From contig JAMLHW010000003.1 in assembly GCA_023954475.1 (NCBI GenBank), positions 124,001-188,000 of the forward strand: DNA of 64,000 bases. The letters are read 5' to 3'. The notes under the pieces were generated by a model. The model saw only the letters and a list, made by a program, of their open reading frames with translations, searched no databases and had not been told where the DNA came from. The position numbers were made by a program, and so were the translations under genes. The DNA comes from Anaerolineae bacterium (GTDB lineage Bacteria > Chloroflexota > Anaerolineae > Promineifilales > Promineifilaceae). Positions 27,634 to 37,336 of this stretch are shown one piece after another (the first letter of the stretch is position 1; every line of letters starts with the position of its first letter).

Positions 27634-28111
27634 ACTGGTCACTGTCGGGGCATATGGCTTCGACGCCGAGACGTTTTTTGACGCACTGCAATCGGCCGAA
27701 GTGAACACATTCGTCGACATTCGCTGGCGACGCGGTGTGCGCGGGTCCAACTACGCGTGGGCTAACAGCCAACGGTTGCAAACACGATTAGACGAATTGG
27801 GGATTCATTATCTGTATGATAAATCGCTGGCACCGTCTCCGGAGATAAGGAAGGCACAATATTCGGCCGATGCCGATGCTAAAGTGGCCAAACGCCAACG
27901 CACAACGCTCGCCCCCGCCTTCATCGCCGCTTACGAACAACACTATCTCGCCGATTTCGATCCGGAAGCTTGGCTGGCAACCATGCCACCAGACGCTGCC
28001 ATCGTGGCCCTGTTTTGCGTTGAGGGTGTGCCACAAGCTTGTCATCGCTCACTCGTCGCTGACAAAATAAGCCACGAAACAGGCTGTTCAGTTGCACATC
28101 TGACACCGTAG
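27623..28111 (+). CDS. DUF488 family protein
   Basis: 162 residues. It has the same fold family as the preceding gene but a different subgroup: KLVTVGAYGFDAETFFDAL, TFVDIRWRRGVRGSNYAWAN, and the C-terminal VALFCVEGVPQACHRSLVADK, which matches the CSE...CHR motif position. GAAGGGG lies before ATG 27623 (ATG 27626 is also possible). The biochemical role is unknown. The C-terminal Cys and His pair is conserved in both genes and may be catalytic or metal-binding. Confidence 0.8.
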   Translation: MMIKLVTVGAYGFDAETFFDALQSAEVNTFVDIRWRRGVRGSNYAWANSQRLQTRLDELGIHYLYDKSLAPSPEIRKAQYSADADAKVAKRQRTTLAPAFIAAYEQHYLADFDPEAWLATMPPDAAIVALFCVEGVPQACHRSLVADKISHETGCSVAHLTP

Positions 28112-28151
28112 CTGTAAAGTGTGATGAGGATATGTTTGCGGAGACATCACA

Positions 28152-28463
28152 ATGAATTTAACCATTGACAATGAGTACGAAAATATTTTGATCAATGCTA
28201 TGCGTATGTTGCCACCAAACCGGGTTGAACTGTTGGTAGAGTTTGCACGCTTTTTGGAAGCACAGAGTTTGAATGAGACGTTGTTGCAGGACGAAACCGA
28301 GGCAGCAATTGAAGCCGATAATGCACAGTGGGATGCATTACTGGCAACTGATTCAGCACAGAACATGCTCAAACAATTGATCGCCGAGGCATCGGCGAAT
28401 ACAGTGCGGGCAAGACCAGACCGATCTCTTTTGACGACGAACGCATTACACCGGGAAGGATGA
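28152..28463 (+). CDS. Putative antitoxin of a type II pair
   Basis: 103 residues, mostly helical and acidic (LPPNRVELLVEFARFLEAQS, ETEAAIEADNAQWDALLAT). I do not recognise a named family from the sequence alone. The antitoxin role is inferred from its size, its GGAGAC ribosome-binding site, and the four-base ATGA overlap with the ParE/RelE-like gene that follows. Confidence 0.6.
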   Translation: MNLTIDNEYENILINAMRMLPPNRVELLVEFARFLEAQSLNETLLQDETEAAIEADNAQWDALLATDSAQNMLKQLIAEASANTVRARPDRSLLTTNALHREG

Positions 28464-28729
28464 AATCGACGACAACGTCGCAGTTCTGGAAGCTATATGC
28501 ATCGTTGCCGGTGGAGATTCAACGTCGCGCCGATCGTGCCTATAAACTATGGCAACTCAATCCTCGCGCTCACAGCCTGTTCTTCAAACGAGTTGGTAAG
28601 CACACGCCTGTCTATTCAGTTCGTATCGGCCGAAATCACCGCGCATTGGGCTTGCTTGAAGGCGATACAGTCGTGTGGTTCTGGATTGGCTCGCATGATG
28701 ATTACGAGCGTTTACTCAGCCAAATGTAG
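28460..28729 (+). CDS. ParE/RelE-superfamily toxin
   Basis: 89 residues with the compact RelE/ParE fold pattern: a helical start (FWKLYASLPVEIQRRADRAY), PRAHSLFFKRV, then YSVRIGRNHRALGLLEGD and VVWFWIGSHDDYERLL. The RxGRxHRALG strand and the terminal xHxxYxxL are characteristic. Target (ribosome or gyrase) cannot be told. Start ATG 28460 overlaps the antitoxin stop. Confidence 0.78.
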   Translation: MKSTTTSQFWKLYASLPVEIQRRADRAYKLWQLNPRAHSLFFKRVGKHTPVYSVRIGRNHRALGLLEGDTVVWFWIGSHDDYERLLSQM

Positions 28730-28792
28730 TTTCTCTGCATAGAAACGCCAATTCTGGATGGAATAATCGGTTTGGGTCAGCCGGGGTAGAAA

Positions 28793-31647
28793 ATGGACAT
28801 GAAAGTTGTGATCGTTGCCAAAACACGCATGGGGAGTGGTGCGTGTATCGGTGCTCTAACCTTCGAAGGGCGCAGCGTACGCCTCATCGCTGCTGACCGC
28901 GACACCAATGACCAGTTCAATCAGGAATACGCTGTCGGTGACGTGTGGGAAGTAACCTGCGAGCCAGACCCCGACAGCATTGCGCCCCACGTCGAAAACG
29001 TCATCGTTACTGCCAAACGCAAATTGCCGCCGCTCTCCGGCCTCTACGCATTTGTCATGCGTCACATGTCGCCCAAAGTCGGCGGGCCAGAGATATTGTT
29101 TGACGGCTTGACAGGCATCACGTCAGCCGGGGCGCTCTACGTAGCCGAACGGATCGGTGTTCCGTCGTACAGTACGATGTTCTGGCGTCCCGATCAGGCG
29201 CTGCAGCGCGATCTGCACGGCAAACGCATTCGCTACCGCTATCCGACGCCCGACGGTGGACGCACGGTGACGTTGGTTGGCTACCAAGAGCCGCCGCATG
29301 AAATTGCAGCGGGAACGTTGCTGCGTGTTTCGTTAGCGCATTGGTGGCGACCGGTGGAGATGCCGGACGGCGAATTGCGCTGCTACGTGCAGTTGTCTGG
29401 TTGGATCGAGCCGTCCGAATCGTCATTTCCGGTCATCGAGGTTGAGCAACCGGCGTCTTTACCGTCACAAATCGGCCAAAAGAAACCTCTCGAAGTCCTG
29501 CAAGATGTATTTGGCTATGATGCATTTCGGCCGAATCAGGACGCCATCATCGACCATGTCCTCAGCCGCCGTGATGCCCTCGTCATCATGCCCACTGGCG
29601 GCGGCAAATCACTCTGCTATCAATTGCCGGCGCTGATTTTTGAACGTCTTACCGTTGTCGTCTCGCCGTTGATTGCTCTCATGCAGGATCAAGTCGACCA
29701 ACTCCGCGCCTGGGGCATCGCCGCTACCTTTCTCAATAGCACTCTGACACACAACGAATATATGGCAACGGTGTGTGCCATTCGCAATGGCGAGATAACA
29801 TTGCTCTATGTCGCGCCGGAAACGTTGCTGCGGCCGGAAACACTGGTCATGCTCGAAGAAGTTGCGCCGGCTTGTCTTGCCATTGATGAGGCCCACTGCA
29901 TTTCGCAGTGGGGTCACGATTTTCGGCCGGAGTACCGGCAGTTGATCGATGTGCGCCGCCGATTGCCACACGCCGTCTGCATAGCGCTTACCGCCACGGC
30001 GACACCACGCGTGCGCGACGACATCAAGGCGTCGCTCGATTTTGCTGATGAACAGACGTTTGTGGCGTCATTCGATCGGCCGAATCTGTTTATTGAAGTC
30101 GTTGATAAAGGGAACGCAGCACAGCAAGCTGCTGAGTTTGTCGCGGCGCACCGGGCACAGTCGGGGATTGTCTATTGCAGCACGATTCGTCAGGTAGAAT
30201 CCCAGTCGTCGACACCCTGCAATTTCACGGTATCAACGCTTTACCGTATCACGGCAAACTAGACGCCACTGACGCGTAGCGCAATCAGGCAGCGTTTGTC
30301 CGTGATGATGAACCTGTAATTGTGGCGACTATCGCCCTTCAGCAGGTATCGATAAGCCGGATGTGCGCTGGATTTTGCACGTCGATTTGCCGCAAAACAT
30401 CGAGCATTACTATCAACAAATCGGCCACGACCGGGCGCGATGGGTTGCGTGCCGATTGCCGGTTGCTGTTTAGCTTCGGCGACGTGCAATCAGTATTTTA
30501 TTCGCGAAGGGCAGAATCGGAAGCGCAGGGTCGCCCGCAGCGGTTGTCGGCACTGGTCGATTGGGCGCAATCACGCGTGTGTCGTCGCCGTGCCTTGTTG
30601 ACCTATTTTGGGAAAGCTGCACCCGTTGACCACTGCGGCATGTGTGACAATTGCACGCATACAGTTGACGATCTGGTCGATTTGACTGTGCCGGCGCAAA
30701 AGTTTCTCGCCTGCGTCTATCGCACAAGGCAACAATTTGGTGCATCGCATATCATTGCCGTTTTGCGCGGATCGCGGTCGCAAAAGGTGTTGCAGCGTGG
30801 CCACGATCAGCTTTCGACGTATGGTATCGGGATGGAATATTCGGCCGAACAATGGAAGCAGATCGCCCATCAACTTGTCGGTGAAGAGTTGTTACGGCGT
30901 GACATGCAACACGGTCAACTGCTTCTGACGGAACGTGGCACGACAGTCCTGACCGGCAAACAATCATTTTTTGGCGTCGATCCCGGCGTGACGCAAGCCG
31001 AACGGATGGCGGAAGAAATCGCCGCCGATTACGATGCGGCACTGTTTGAGCAACTGCGTGCCTGCCGCAAGATATTGGCCGACGAACGCAATGTGCCACC
31101 TTACGTGATCATGTCGGATCGCGCATTGCAGGAGATGGCGACGTATTTTCCGCATTCCGAGATGGCTTTGTTGCATATTCACGGCATCGGAAAACACAAA
31201 GTCGCTGAATTTGGAGATGTTTTCCTACCGATCATTCGCACATACTGTGTTGAAAACGGGCTGAGCGAGCGGCCGAAAACGGGCGGCAGCGCGACCCGGC
31301 GCACAAAACGGCGTTTTGTCGGATCGCGGTCGGACGTGGTCGGGCAGGCGTATGAAGCCGGTTGGAGCATTGACGAGTTGCGAGCGGAATACGGCGTTAA
31401 ACGCCAGACGATTGTCAATCATCTGGCGAGATACATCGCAGCAGGCAATAAGCTACCTGCACGGCAGTTGATTGAGGAATCAGAATTATCGGCCGAAACT
31501 CAAACCGCCGTCTTCAACGCCTTCGACGAATTGGGCACAAGCGCACTCAGCCCCGTATTTACCCATTTCGACGGCCAAATCTCTTACGACGAACTCCATT
31601 TGCTCCGAGTCGTTCACAATCTCCGGAAAGCCACTGATCTCGCATAA
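28793..31647 (+). pseudogene. Dual-OB domain fused to RecQ helicase, broken by several lesions
   Basis: Residues 1-215 form a domain not found in ordinary RecQ (MKVVIVAKTRMGSGACIGAL, resembling dual OB-containing proteins). A RecQ helicase follows: FRPNQDAII, Walker A MPTGGGKS, DEAH in AIDEAHCISQWGHDFRP and ALTATATPRVRDDI. The frame breaks near 30195; pieces of the second helicase domain (YHGKLDAT, WILHVDLPQNIEHYYQQIG) lie in shifting frames to about 30440. Reading is then continuous to 31647 with the RecQ zinc motif (HCGMCDNC), a winged-helix region, an HRDC-like domain and a helix-turn-helix tail. At least four indels or stops are needed to explain it. Confidence 0.8.
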
Positions 31648-31651
31648 AAAG

Positions 31652-34600
31652 CTAACCGCCAATCGGACCGGCTTCGTAGCGATAGATCAGGGCCGATTTG
31701 ATCGCGTTGCGCAGATTGGTATCATTCGATTCTGATGCCACGCGATTGCCGTATTTCGCCATTAACGAACTCGGCTGATTGTGAACACTTTCCGGCGGCG
31801 TTAACGGATCAATCATCAGATAATCGGAACCATCAGACGTCCGCGCCTTGATAATAACCCAATGCTGGTCAAAGTCTGTACCGCGATCGCTATCTACCTG
31901 AGCGATGACAACATGACCCGCCGCAATGGCATCGTCGATGCGTTGTAGGGGATGCTCACCTGTCCACAGTGTGTCTTGCAAACCTGGTTCTTCATGTTCC
32001 CAGGAGCGCACGTTGCGATCTTGGCGCAAGCCTTTGAGAGCAAATATTGGCGCTGCGAACTGCACTGCGGAGCCGTTGAAGCCCTGTGAATTCGGTTCAC
32101 GCTGGAACTGTTCGTTCAGCTGCGCTGGCGTAACGCGGCGACCATAGGCGGTTAACATCATGGCAAAGCAGGTCAGCAGGCAACCCCACGAGCCAATGGT
32201 TTGCTGTCCGTGCCCCAACTGATTACCGTTCCAGCGGGCATCGCGCTGTGCGTACCAACCGGATGGATCGTTGAGATTGGCTTGTGTTGTCGGCTGCGCG
32301 ACAGTTGGCAGCGATACGATTTTAGCCCAGATGGTATCACCGAAGAAGTTGCCGCGATCGTCCTGCAGGCGCCAGTGACTTTCAAAAGTGGTGGCCCGTC
32401 CGCTTGCAGCAGTAGGTGCGGCCATCGGCACGGAGAGGACGACTTGTTCGCCGTTCTTGGTTGCCGGCACGATGTGGGCAGCAATACCTTTAGCCATGGC
32501 TGGATTGCCCGCGACATGAACGAGGCGGAAGCCGTCTCCCCAGTGGCGTTCTCCGCTATTTTCGACACGCCATTGCTTGACGAATGTCGTCCCTTCGCGC
32601 AGGCGTGTGCCGTCTGGTGTGGTGAGATCGGCGATCCAGCGCATGTCGGGTACGCGCACGTGACCGTCGCTGACAAGTGGCGCGGTGACGGTGATTTCAG
32701 CATAGAAATGACCGATCGGCGTGTCGGCGGCGTCGCGGAATTCCCAGCGGCTTTGATAGGTTCGGCCGAATTCCTTGGGCGCTGTCAAATTGAGTTCAAT
32801 GACGATTTCGTCACCAGTTTTTGCAGGCATTGGTGCTGCGACCTCAGACAGCTTGTATTCCGTTTTGGCGATCATCGGGTCGTTGTGCGGTGCATTTTTC
32901 GGCGCATACACCAGCCGGTAGCTATCGTCCCACGTGCGTTGACTGGTATTGCGAAAGCGCCAGCGGTAGGTGAACGATGATCCGGCCGGTACGGCATTGT
33001 AGTCGGTGAGTGTGGAATCAAAGCCGATGAAGGCAGAGGGCAGCGGTAAACTAGCCAGCGCATCGGCCGATTCAAATTGCGGTATACCCCAGTCACGCAT
33101 CGTGCGATAGGCGTCGTAGACATGCGGTTTTTCCTTCCCGTCAGCCGTCAGCATGCCCGCATTGCGCATCACGTCGTTCCACGCAAACCAGATCAGAACC
33201 GGTACATAATCGGCATGTTCAACGGCGATTTCTTCCACCATTTCGCCCATGTAGTCGGCGATTCTGCCGTAATGTTCCGGCCCGATTGCATGTTCGCTTT
33301 CGACGCCGACCTCGGTAATCCAGAGCGGCGTATCCGGGAAAGTTTGCTGGAACGGCCGAATTGCATCGCGCAATTTGCCCATCGGCCAGCCGAAAAAGTT
33401 GGTTTTGGCGTGGCGACCATAGGGATGGTAAGCGAGGGCGTCAACGGGCAGTTTGCCGCCAAGTAGATCGCGGACGCGTTTGGCATAGGCGACGGCGCTG
33501 TCGGGGCCGGTATTGAGGCCGCCAAAGACGATTTTAGCCTCCGGTGCGGCAGCGCGGATGGCGGCAGCCGTGTCGCGTAACACGCCGGCAAATTGATCGG
33601 CTGGGGCATGGACAGCAGACGGATTACCGACGCTGTCGCCTTCATTCCAGATTTGGTAAGCAACCTGATCGCCGTACACAGCGTAGTGCTTGGCGATAAT
33701 TCGCGCAGCGTCGGCGAGCTGGCGACCGTAGCTGGGCCAATCGCCGTTGTCCCAGGGGCCGTTTCCCCACACGGTCTCCTGGTTGAGGATGATCAGTGAA
33801 CGAATTCCTTTTTCGGCATACGCCTGCACGAGGGTGTCGTAAAGGGTGAATGCTTCCGGTACGGTGCGATGGCGAGCGGCGGCGCGGAAGACGTAACGCA
33901 CCCATTCCAAACCGGCAAGACGGTCGCCGTCGATGCCGTGAGCTTCGGGGACATTGATGTTCATGCCGGGCTGGAAAGTGCGTTTTGTCTTCGGTTTTTG
34001 CGGTGGTCTTGTAGTGCCGACGATGCGTACATAGAGCCAGCGCGTGCCGCCAAACGCAACCCCATCGGCCGAACGCAATTCCCAATGGGATGCATAGACG
34101 TTTGGCTCTTGTGGTGCCGTCATTTTCAGGCTGAGATCGACTGTTTCATTCGGCCGAATTTCATCCTTCCCGCTCAACTCCCGCAGCGTGAACTGTTGCT
34201 TCATTGCCAGATCGGCCAGAGCCGCATCGGTAGTCGCCTCGACATGCGTTTCGATATTGGTGAACACAAAATCACCGTTCCACGCCGTTGCACTGGTGTT
34301 GCGCAGCGTCCATGTGGCCGTAAATTGCTGTCCCGGTTGCACGTTATTGTAATCGCCAACCGTATTGATGAAGTTGTCGACAGCGTAGCTCAGCGACGAG
34401 GTCGGTATGACGGCTCGTAACCAGCGAATCGGGCCAAAGCGCTTACCGATTTTGTTTTGCAATTGCCAGTTGGTAGCTTGGGTTCCGGCGGCTACGGGCG
34501 CGGTCAACGGCACTTTGAGCTGCACCGTTTGACCAGGCTTGACCTGGTGTGGTGCGCCCAGTTCGTTTAGCGTGTAAACGGTTTTGCTACCAAAGGATGA

Positions 34601-35791
34601 TCGCGGGAAGTTGCCTGTTTCAGCATGTGGCTTGTCGGAGAATACAAGTTGGTAATTTTTGTTCCACGTGCTGTTACCGGTATTTTTGAAGGACCATAGG
34701 GCCTCGAATTGTGTGCCTGGCTCGACGAGGTCGAGGCTGATCGACGTGTCAAATCCGGCCGCTTCGGCCGAATCGAGCGTTGAGGGTTGCAATTCACCCT
34801 GATAATGGGGAGCGCCGTCTGGCCAGGTCGGTTTGCCGTCCCAACGACTTTCCAGCGCGTAATCAGTGAGCGGCTGGATCAACTGCTGCACCTTGTTGGC
34901 AATATCACCATACTCGCCACTGCCCCCACTGCTGCCGACCGTCCACAACGAAACACCGAGCACTTCGGGATGTTTGTCGTAGTATATAGCCGCTTCGCGC
35001 ACATCGTGCATGGCACGACCGACGTCGGGTGCATCGCGGTAGTACCAGGCGCATTCAGAGATAAAAATGCGTGGACGACGGATGTTCATCTCATCGCATG
35101 CGGCGAACATATGCTGGTAACGACCGGTAATGTTCGGCTCGCTGTTGATCAGGGGGCCGAACGGGGGCGGTTGCGGATGCTTTGGGTCGGCACCTTCATG
35201 CAGGGCGATGCCGCATTGGTTGGGATGGCGATGGCACAGCCGCAGATATTTGCGCATGCCGGGCGTTTTCCAGATGGCTTCCTCCGGCGTGCCGGCTGAA
35301 AAGCCGAATGCCAGCGTGCGATAGCCGTCAGCCATGGCGAGCGTGGCAATGGTGTGAGCAACTTCGCCCCACCAGTTGCCGCCGTTGCGCCCGTCTTCCC
35401 AAATTACTTCCTTGCGCCCTTCGTTGCCCCAGATCATCCAGGTCAATTCTTTATATTGCGGCTTGTAGTCGTGGTGACCGGGGTCGCGTACTTCCGGTGG
35501 GATTTGCCGTTTGAACTGTTCCCAATAGTCGCGACCGGCTGCTTCGGGTTGTTTGTTGTAGTCGGGATTCTGGTCGGGCAGGTGCGGGCGGTATATATTC
35601 GGCCGAAAAACCCCAATGTGCGGCACACCTGAGCGAATGCGCAGATCGATCAATTCCTTGACGATGCCGTAATTGTCATAGCTGCACACGGCAGCGGGGC
35701 GTCCGGCTGCATCGAGACGCCTGAAGTAATCGCCGATGCCGCGTGGATTCCCTCCGATGCCACAGTGAACAGTGATCTTTTGGTAGCTCAT
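31652..35791 (-). CDS. Giant multidomain protein: two glycosidase-like barrels, four NBR1-type Ig domains, C39-like peptidase domain
   Basis: 1379 residues, with no signal peptide or membrane helix. Domains: TIM-barrel glycosidase-like (about 1-310; candidate Glu 124 in IWGNEG and Glu 246 in FISECAWY), Ig-like NBR1/four-Trp type (345-462 and 470-592), a second barrel (608-905; Glu 716 in QIWNEGD, Glu 827 in WITEVGVESEH), Ig-like again (918-1040 and 1050-1160), and a C39-like cysteine peptidase domain (1175-1379; Cys 1204 in GSWGCLLTC, His in DQHWVIIKA). The Ig units share W-[SRT]-[FLV]-[KRE]-N-[TS] strands. AGGAGG lies before ATG 35791. Localisation and substrate are unknown. Confidence 0.8.
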   Translation of the reverse strand: MSYQKITVHCGIGGNPRGIGDYFRRLDAAGRPAAVCSYDNYGIVKELIDLRIRSGVPHIGVFRPNIYRPHLPDQNPDYNKQPEAAGRDYWEQFKRQIPPEVRDPGHHDYKPQYKELTWMIWGNEGRKEVIWEDGRNGGNWWGEVAHTIATLAMADGYRTLAFGFSAGTPEEAIWKTPGMRKYLRLCHRHPNQCGIALHEGADPKHPQPPPFGPLINSEPNITGRYQHMFAACDEMNIRRPRIFISECAWYYRDAPDVGRAMHDVREAAIYYDKHPEVLGVSLWTVGSSGGSGEYGDIANKVQQLIQPLTDYALESRWDGKPTWPDGAPHYQGELQPSTLDSAEAAGFDTSISLDLVEPGTQFEALWSFKNTGNSTWNKNYQLVFSDKPHAETGNFPRSSFGSKTVYTLNELGAPHQVKPGQTVQLKVPLTAPVAAGTQATNWQLQNKIGKRFGPIRWLRAVIPTSSLSYAVDNFINTVGDYNNVQPGQQFTATWTLRNTSATAWNGDFVFTNIETHVEATTDAALADLAMKQQFTLRELSGKDEIRPNETVDLSLKMTAPQEPNVYASHWELRSADGVAFGGTRWLYVRIVGTTRPPQKPKTKRTFQPGMNINVPEAHGIDGDRLAGLEWVRYVFRAAARHRTVPEAFTLYDTLVQAYAEKGIRSLIILNQETVWGNGPWDNGDWPSYGRQLADAARIIAKHYAVYGDQVAYQIWNEGDSVGNPSAVHAPADQFAGVLRDTAAAIRAAAPEAKIVFGGLNTGPDSAVAYAKRVRDLLGGKLPVDALAYHPYGRHAKTNFFGWPMGKLRDAIRPFQQTFPDTPLWITEVGVESEHAIGPEHYGRIADYMGEMVEEIAVEHADYVPVLIWFAWNDVMRNAGMLTADGKEKPHVYDAYRTMRDWGIPQFESADALASLPLPSAFIGFDSTLTDYNAVPAGSSFTYRWRFRNTSQRTWDDSYRLVYAPKNAPHNDPMIAKTEYKLSEVAAPMPAKTGDEIVIELNLTAPKEFGRTYQSRWEFRDAADTPIGHFYAEITVTAPLVSDGHVRVPDMRWIADLTTPDGTRLREGTTFVKQWRVENSGERHWGDGFRLVHVAGNPAMAKGIAAHIVPATKNGEQVVLSVPMAAPTAASGRATTFESHWRLQDDRGNFFGDTIWAKIVSLPTVAQPTTQANLNDPSGWYAQRDARWNGNQLGHGQQTIGSWGCLLTCFAMMLTAYGRRVTPAQLNEQFQREPNSQGFNGSAVQFAAPIFALKGLRQDRNVRSWEHEEPGLQDTLWTGEHPLQRIDDAIAAGHVVIAQVDSDRGTDFDQHWVIIKARTSDGSDYLMIDPLTPPESVHNQPSSLMAKYGNRVASESNDTNLRNAIKSALIYRYEAGPIGG

Positions 35792-36042
35792 GCCGACCTC
35801 CTGAAATGGTTGGTAAGTGCCGCGTAGTGCTGCGACTGACAGATGTTGGTTGTGTAGAACGTTTTGGCCTGTAAACATGTTAGCACAGGATGGAAGCAGG
35901 TCAACTAATAGGTACCGGCCCCTTGTGAGAATTCATTTCGGCCGAAAACAATTGACATTTAAGCTTCTGCCGTGTACCGTTGTCAGCGTGAACGCAATTC
36001 AGCGAGCACGCCAATGATTCATTATCAAGGAGATCGATTGCC

Positions 36043-36966
36043 ATGAAAAAACAAAAGAGTCTGGCACTGGCTGCGATTGTTCTGGCTTTGATAGCGATTG
36101 TGACCGCGTGTGGCTTGACTGAGCAAGAAGTGGAGCAAGTCGTCGCAACAGTCGAAAATCTATCCTCATCTGAACTGGCCGGTTTATCCGCCACCATTGA
36201 GGCGTTGCCGCAGTCTCAAGTCGATGCGTTGGCGACATCGGCATCTTATTACGGTGTACCGACCCTGTCGCCGAATCAAGTGACGGCCGTGGTCGCGACA
36301 GTTGCGGCAGCCCGGGCAACGGCGACGGCAGTGGGTTCGGCCGTCGCGTCGGGAGAACGCGTCAACGCCACCGAGGTGCCTGTCAGTCAGGCACCAATCA
36401 TCGTGTACTTCTTTGCATCAGCGCCCAATCAGCAGCAGGCAGAATCAGGTATCCGCTATTTCCTCAACTATGTGACCGATAATGCCAACCGCGTCGAAAT
36501 TTTCGGCCACGTCATGGAAAATCCGGTTGAAGGTAGCTGGCCGGTCTACGATCAATCGGACAACTGGGTTTTATGGGCAGCCAACGATACCGCCTGGGTG
36601 GAGCAATCCCTGCAAGTGGTTCCTGATTCAGCTACCGGTGCGACGCTGCAAAATGTTACCGTGAACAGCAATCAGATCAACCTGGCTTTGCGCGACCCGC
36701 AATTTGTCGACGGCGATCAACTCACTGTCGATGTGAACGGCGTTGTCGTTGTCAATCAATACGTGATGGGTGGGCGGCAAGTGGCGTTTCCCGTTACGCT
36801 CAACAGCGGTGCCAACACCGTGACGATTACCACGTTGAACGCCGGTGTAACGCCGCCGTTGGTGGCTGAAGTTTCGTTAAGCGGTGTGACGGCAGGCCCG
36901 GCGATGCAGTTGACAGGTGGGCTGAACAACGGTCAGCAGCAGTCGTTTACGATTACAGCCCCGTAG
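36043..36966 (+). CDS. Lipoprotein of unknown function
   Basis: 307 residues. A lipoprotein signal ends in the lipobox IVTACG, so it should be anchored on the outer face of the membrane. Residues 30-110 are helical and alanine-rich with repeated VVATV elements. The C-terminal part (residues about 120-307) is beta-rich with an Ig-like segment (GDQLTVDVNGVVVVNQYV, LNSGANTVTITTL). AAGGAG lies before ATG 36043. It is divergent from the giant glycosidase-like gene and followed by a strong terminator. I recognise no family. Confidence 0.75.
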   Translation: MKKQKSLALAAIVLALIAIVTACGLTEQEVEQVVATVENLSSSELAGLSATIEALPQSQVDALATSASYYGVPTLSPNQVTAVVATVAAARATATAVGSAVASGERVNATEVPVSQAPIIVYFFASAPNQQQAESGIRYFLNYVTDNANRVEIFGHVMENPVEGSWPVYDQSDNWVLWAANDTAWVEQSLQVVPDSATGATLQNVTVNSNQINLALRDPQFVDGDQLTVDVNGVVVVNQYVMGGRQVAFPVTLNSGANTVTITTLNAGVTPPLVAEVSLSGVTAGPAMQLTGGLNNGQQQSFTITAP

Positions 36967-36994
36967 ATACAACTCAGCAGGTTGTTTTTGAACG

Positions 36995-37053
36995 CACAGA
37001 TCGCATGGAGATGGCGTAATTGCCTTCTATGCGATCTGTGTGATTGCGTTTTT
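36995..37053 (+). terminator. Intrinsic terminator after the lipoprotein gene
   Basis: CACAGATCGCAT (36995-37006) and ATGCGATCTGTG (37029-37040) form a perfect 12-bp stem, extended inside by GGC/GCC. A T-run follows at 37049-37053. Confidence 0.8.
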
Positions 37054-37094
37054 GTTGCTTCGTATTGATTGAATTCGGCCGAAATTCAGCCTGG

Positions 37095-37179
37095 TGACAG
37101 ATTGCTCCCGCTGTTGCGACCGAAAACTACCTGGGTCGCCTCGTATCTGGGCACTGCAACCCGCTCTGGCGATCTGTCA
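37095..37179 (+). promoter_or_regulatory. Folded leader upstream of mgtE, candidate riboswitch
   Basis: A closing stem TGACAGATTGC (37095-37105) pairs with GCGATCTGTCA (37169-37179) over 11 bp with one G-U. It encloses two further stems: GCGACC/GGTCGC (37116-37121 with 37134-37139) and GGG/CCC (37149-37151 with 37160-37162). The three-way shape 158 bases before a magnesium transporter gene suggests metal-responsive control. I could not match it to the M-box consensus. Confidence 0.4.
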
Positions 37180-37336
37180 TAGCGTTTCGTTTGCTGTACA
37201 ATCAACCGTTGCGGAGCCAGCCTGAGCACTGATTCCCTGAACATAAAGAAATAGACGGCCTTGAATGCGCCGTGTTGCGTTGCCCGGACCAACGCTCATT
37301 TCTAAATCTCACATTCATCCTTATAGGAGAGCATTC

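Noticed and set aside
37061-37336. M-box (ykoK) magnesium riboswitch before mgtE
   Set aside because: The conserved M-box strings were not found; only an unrelated three-way fold is visible.
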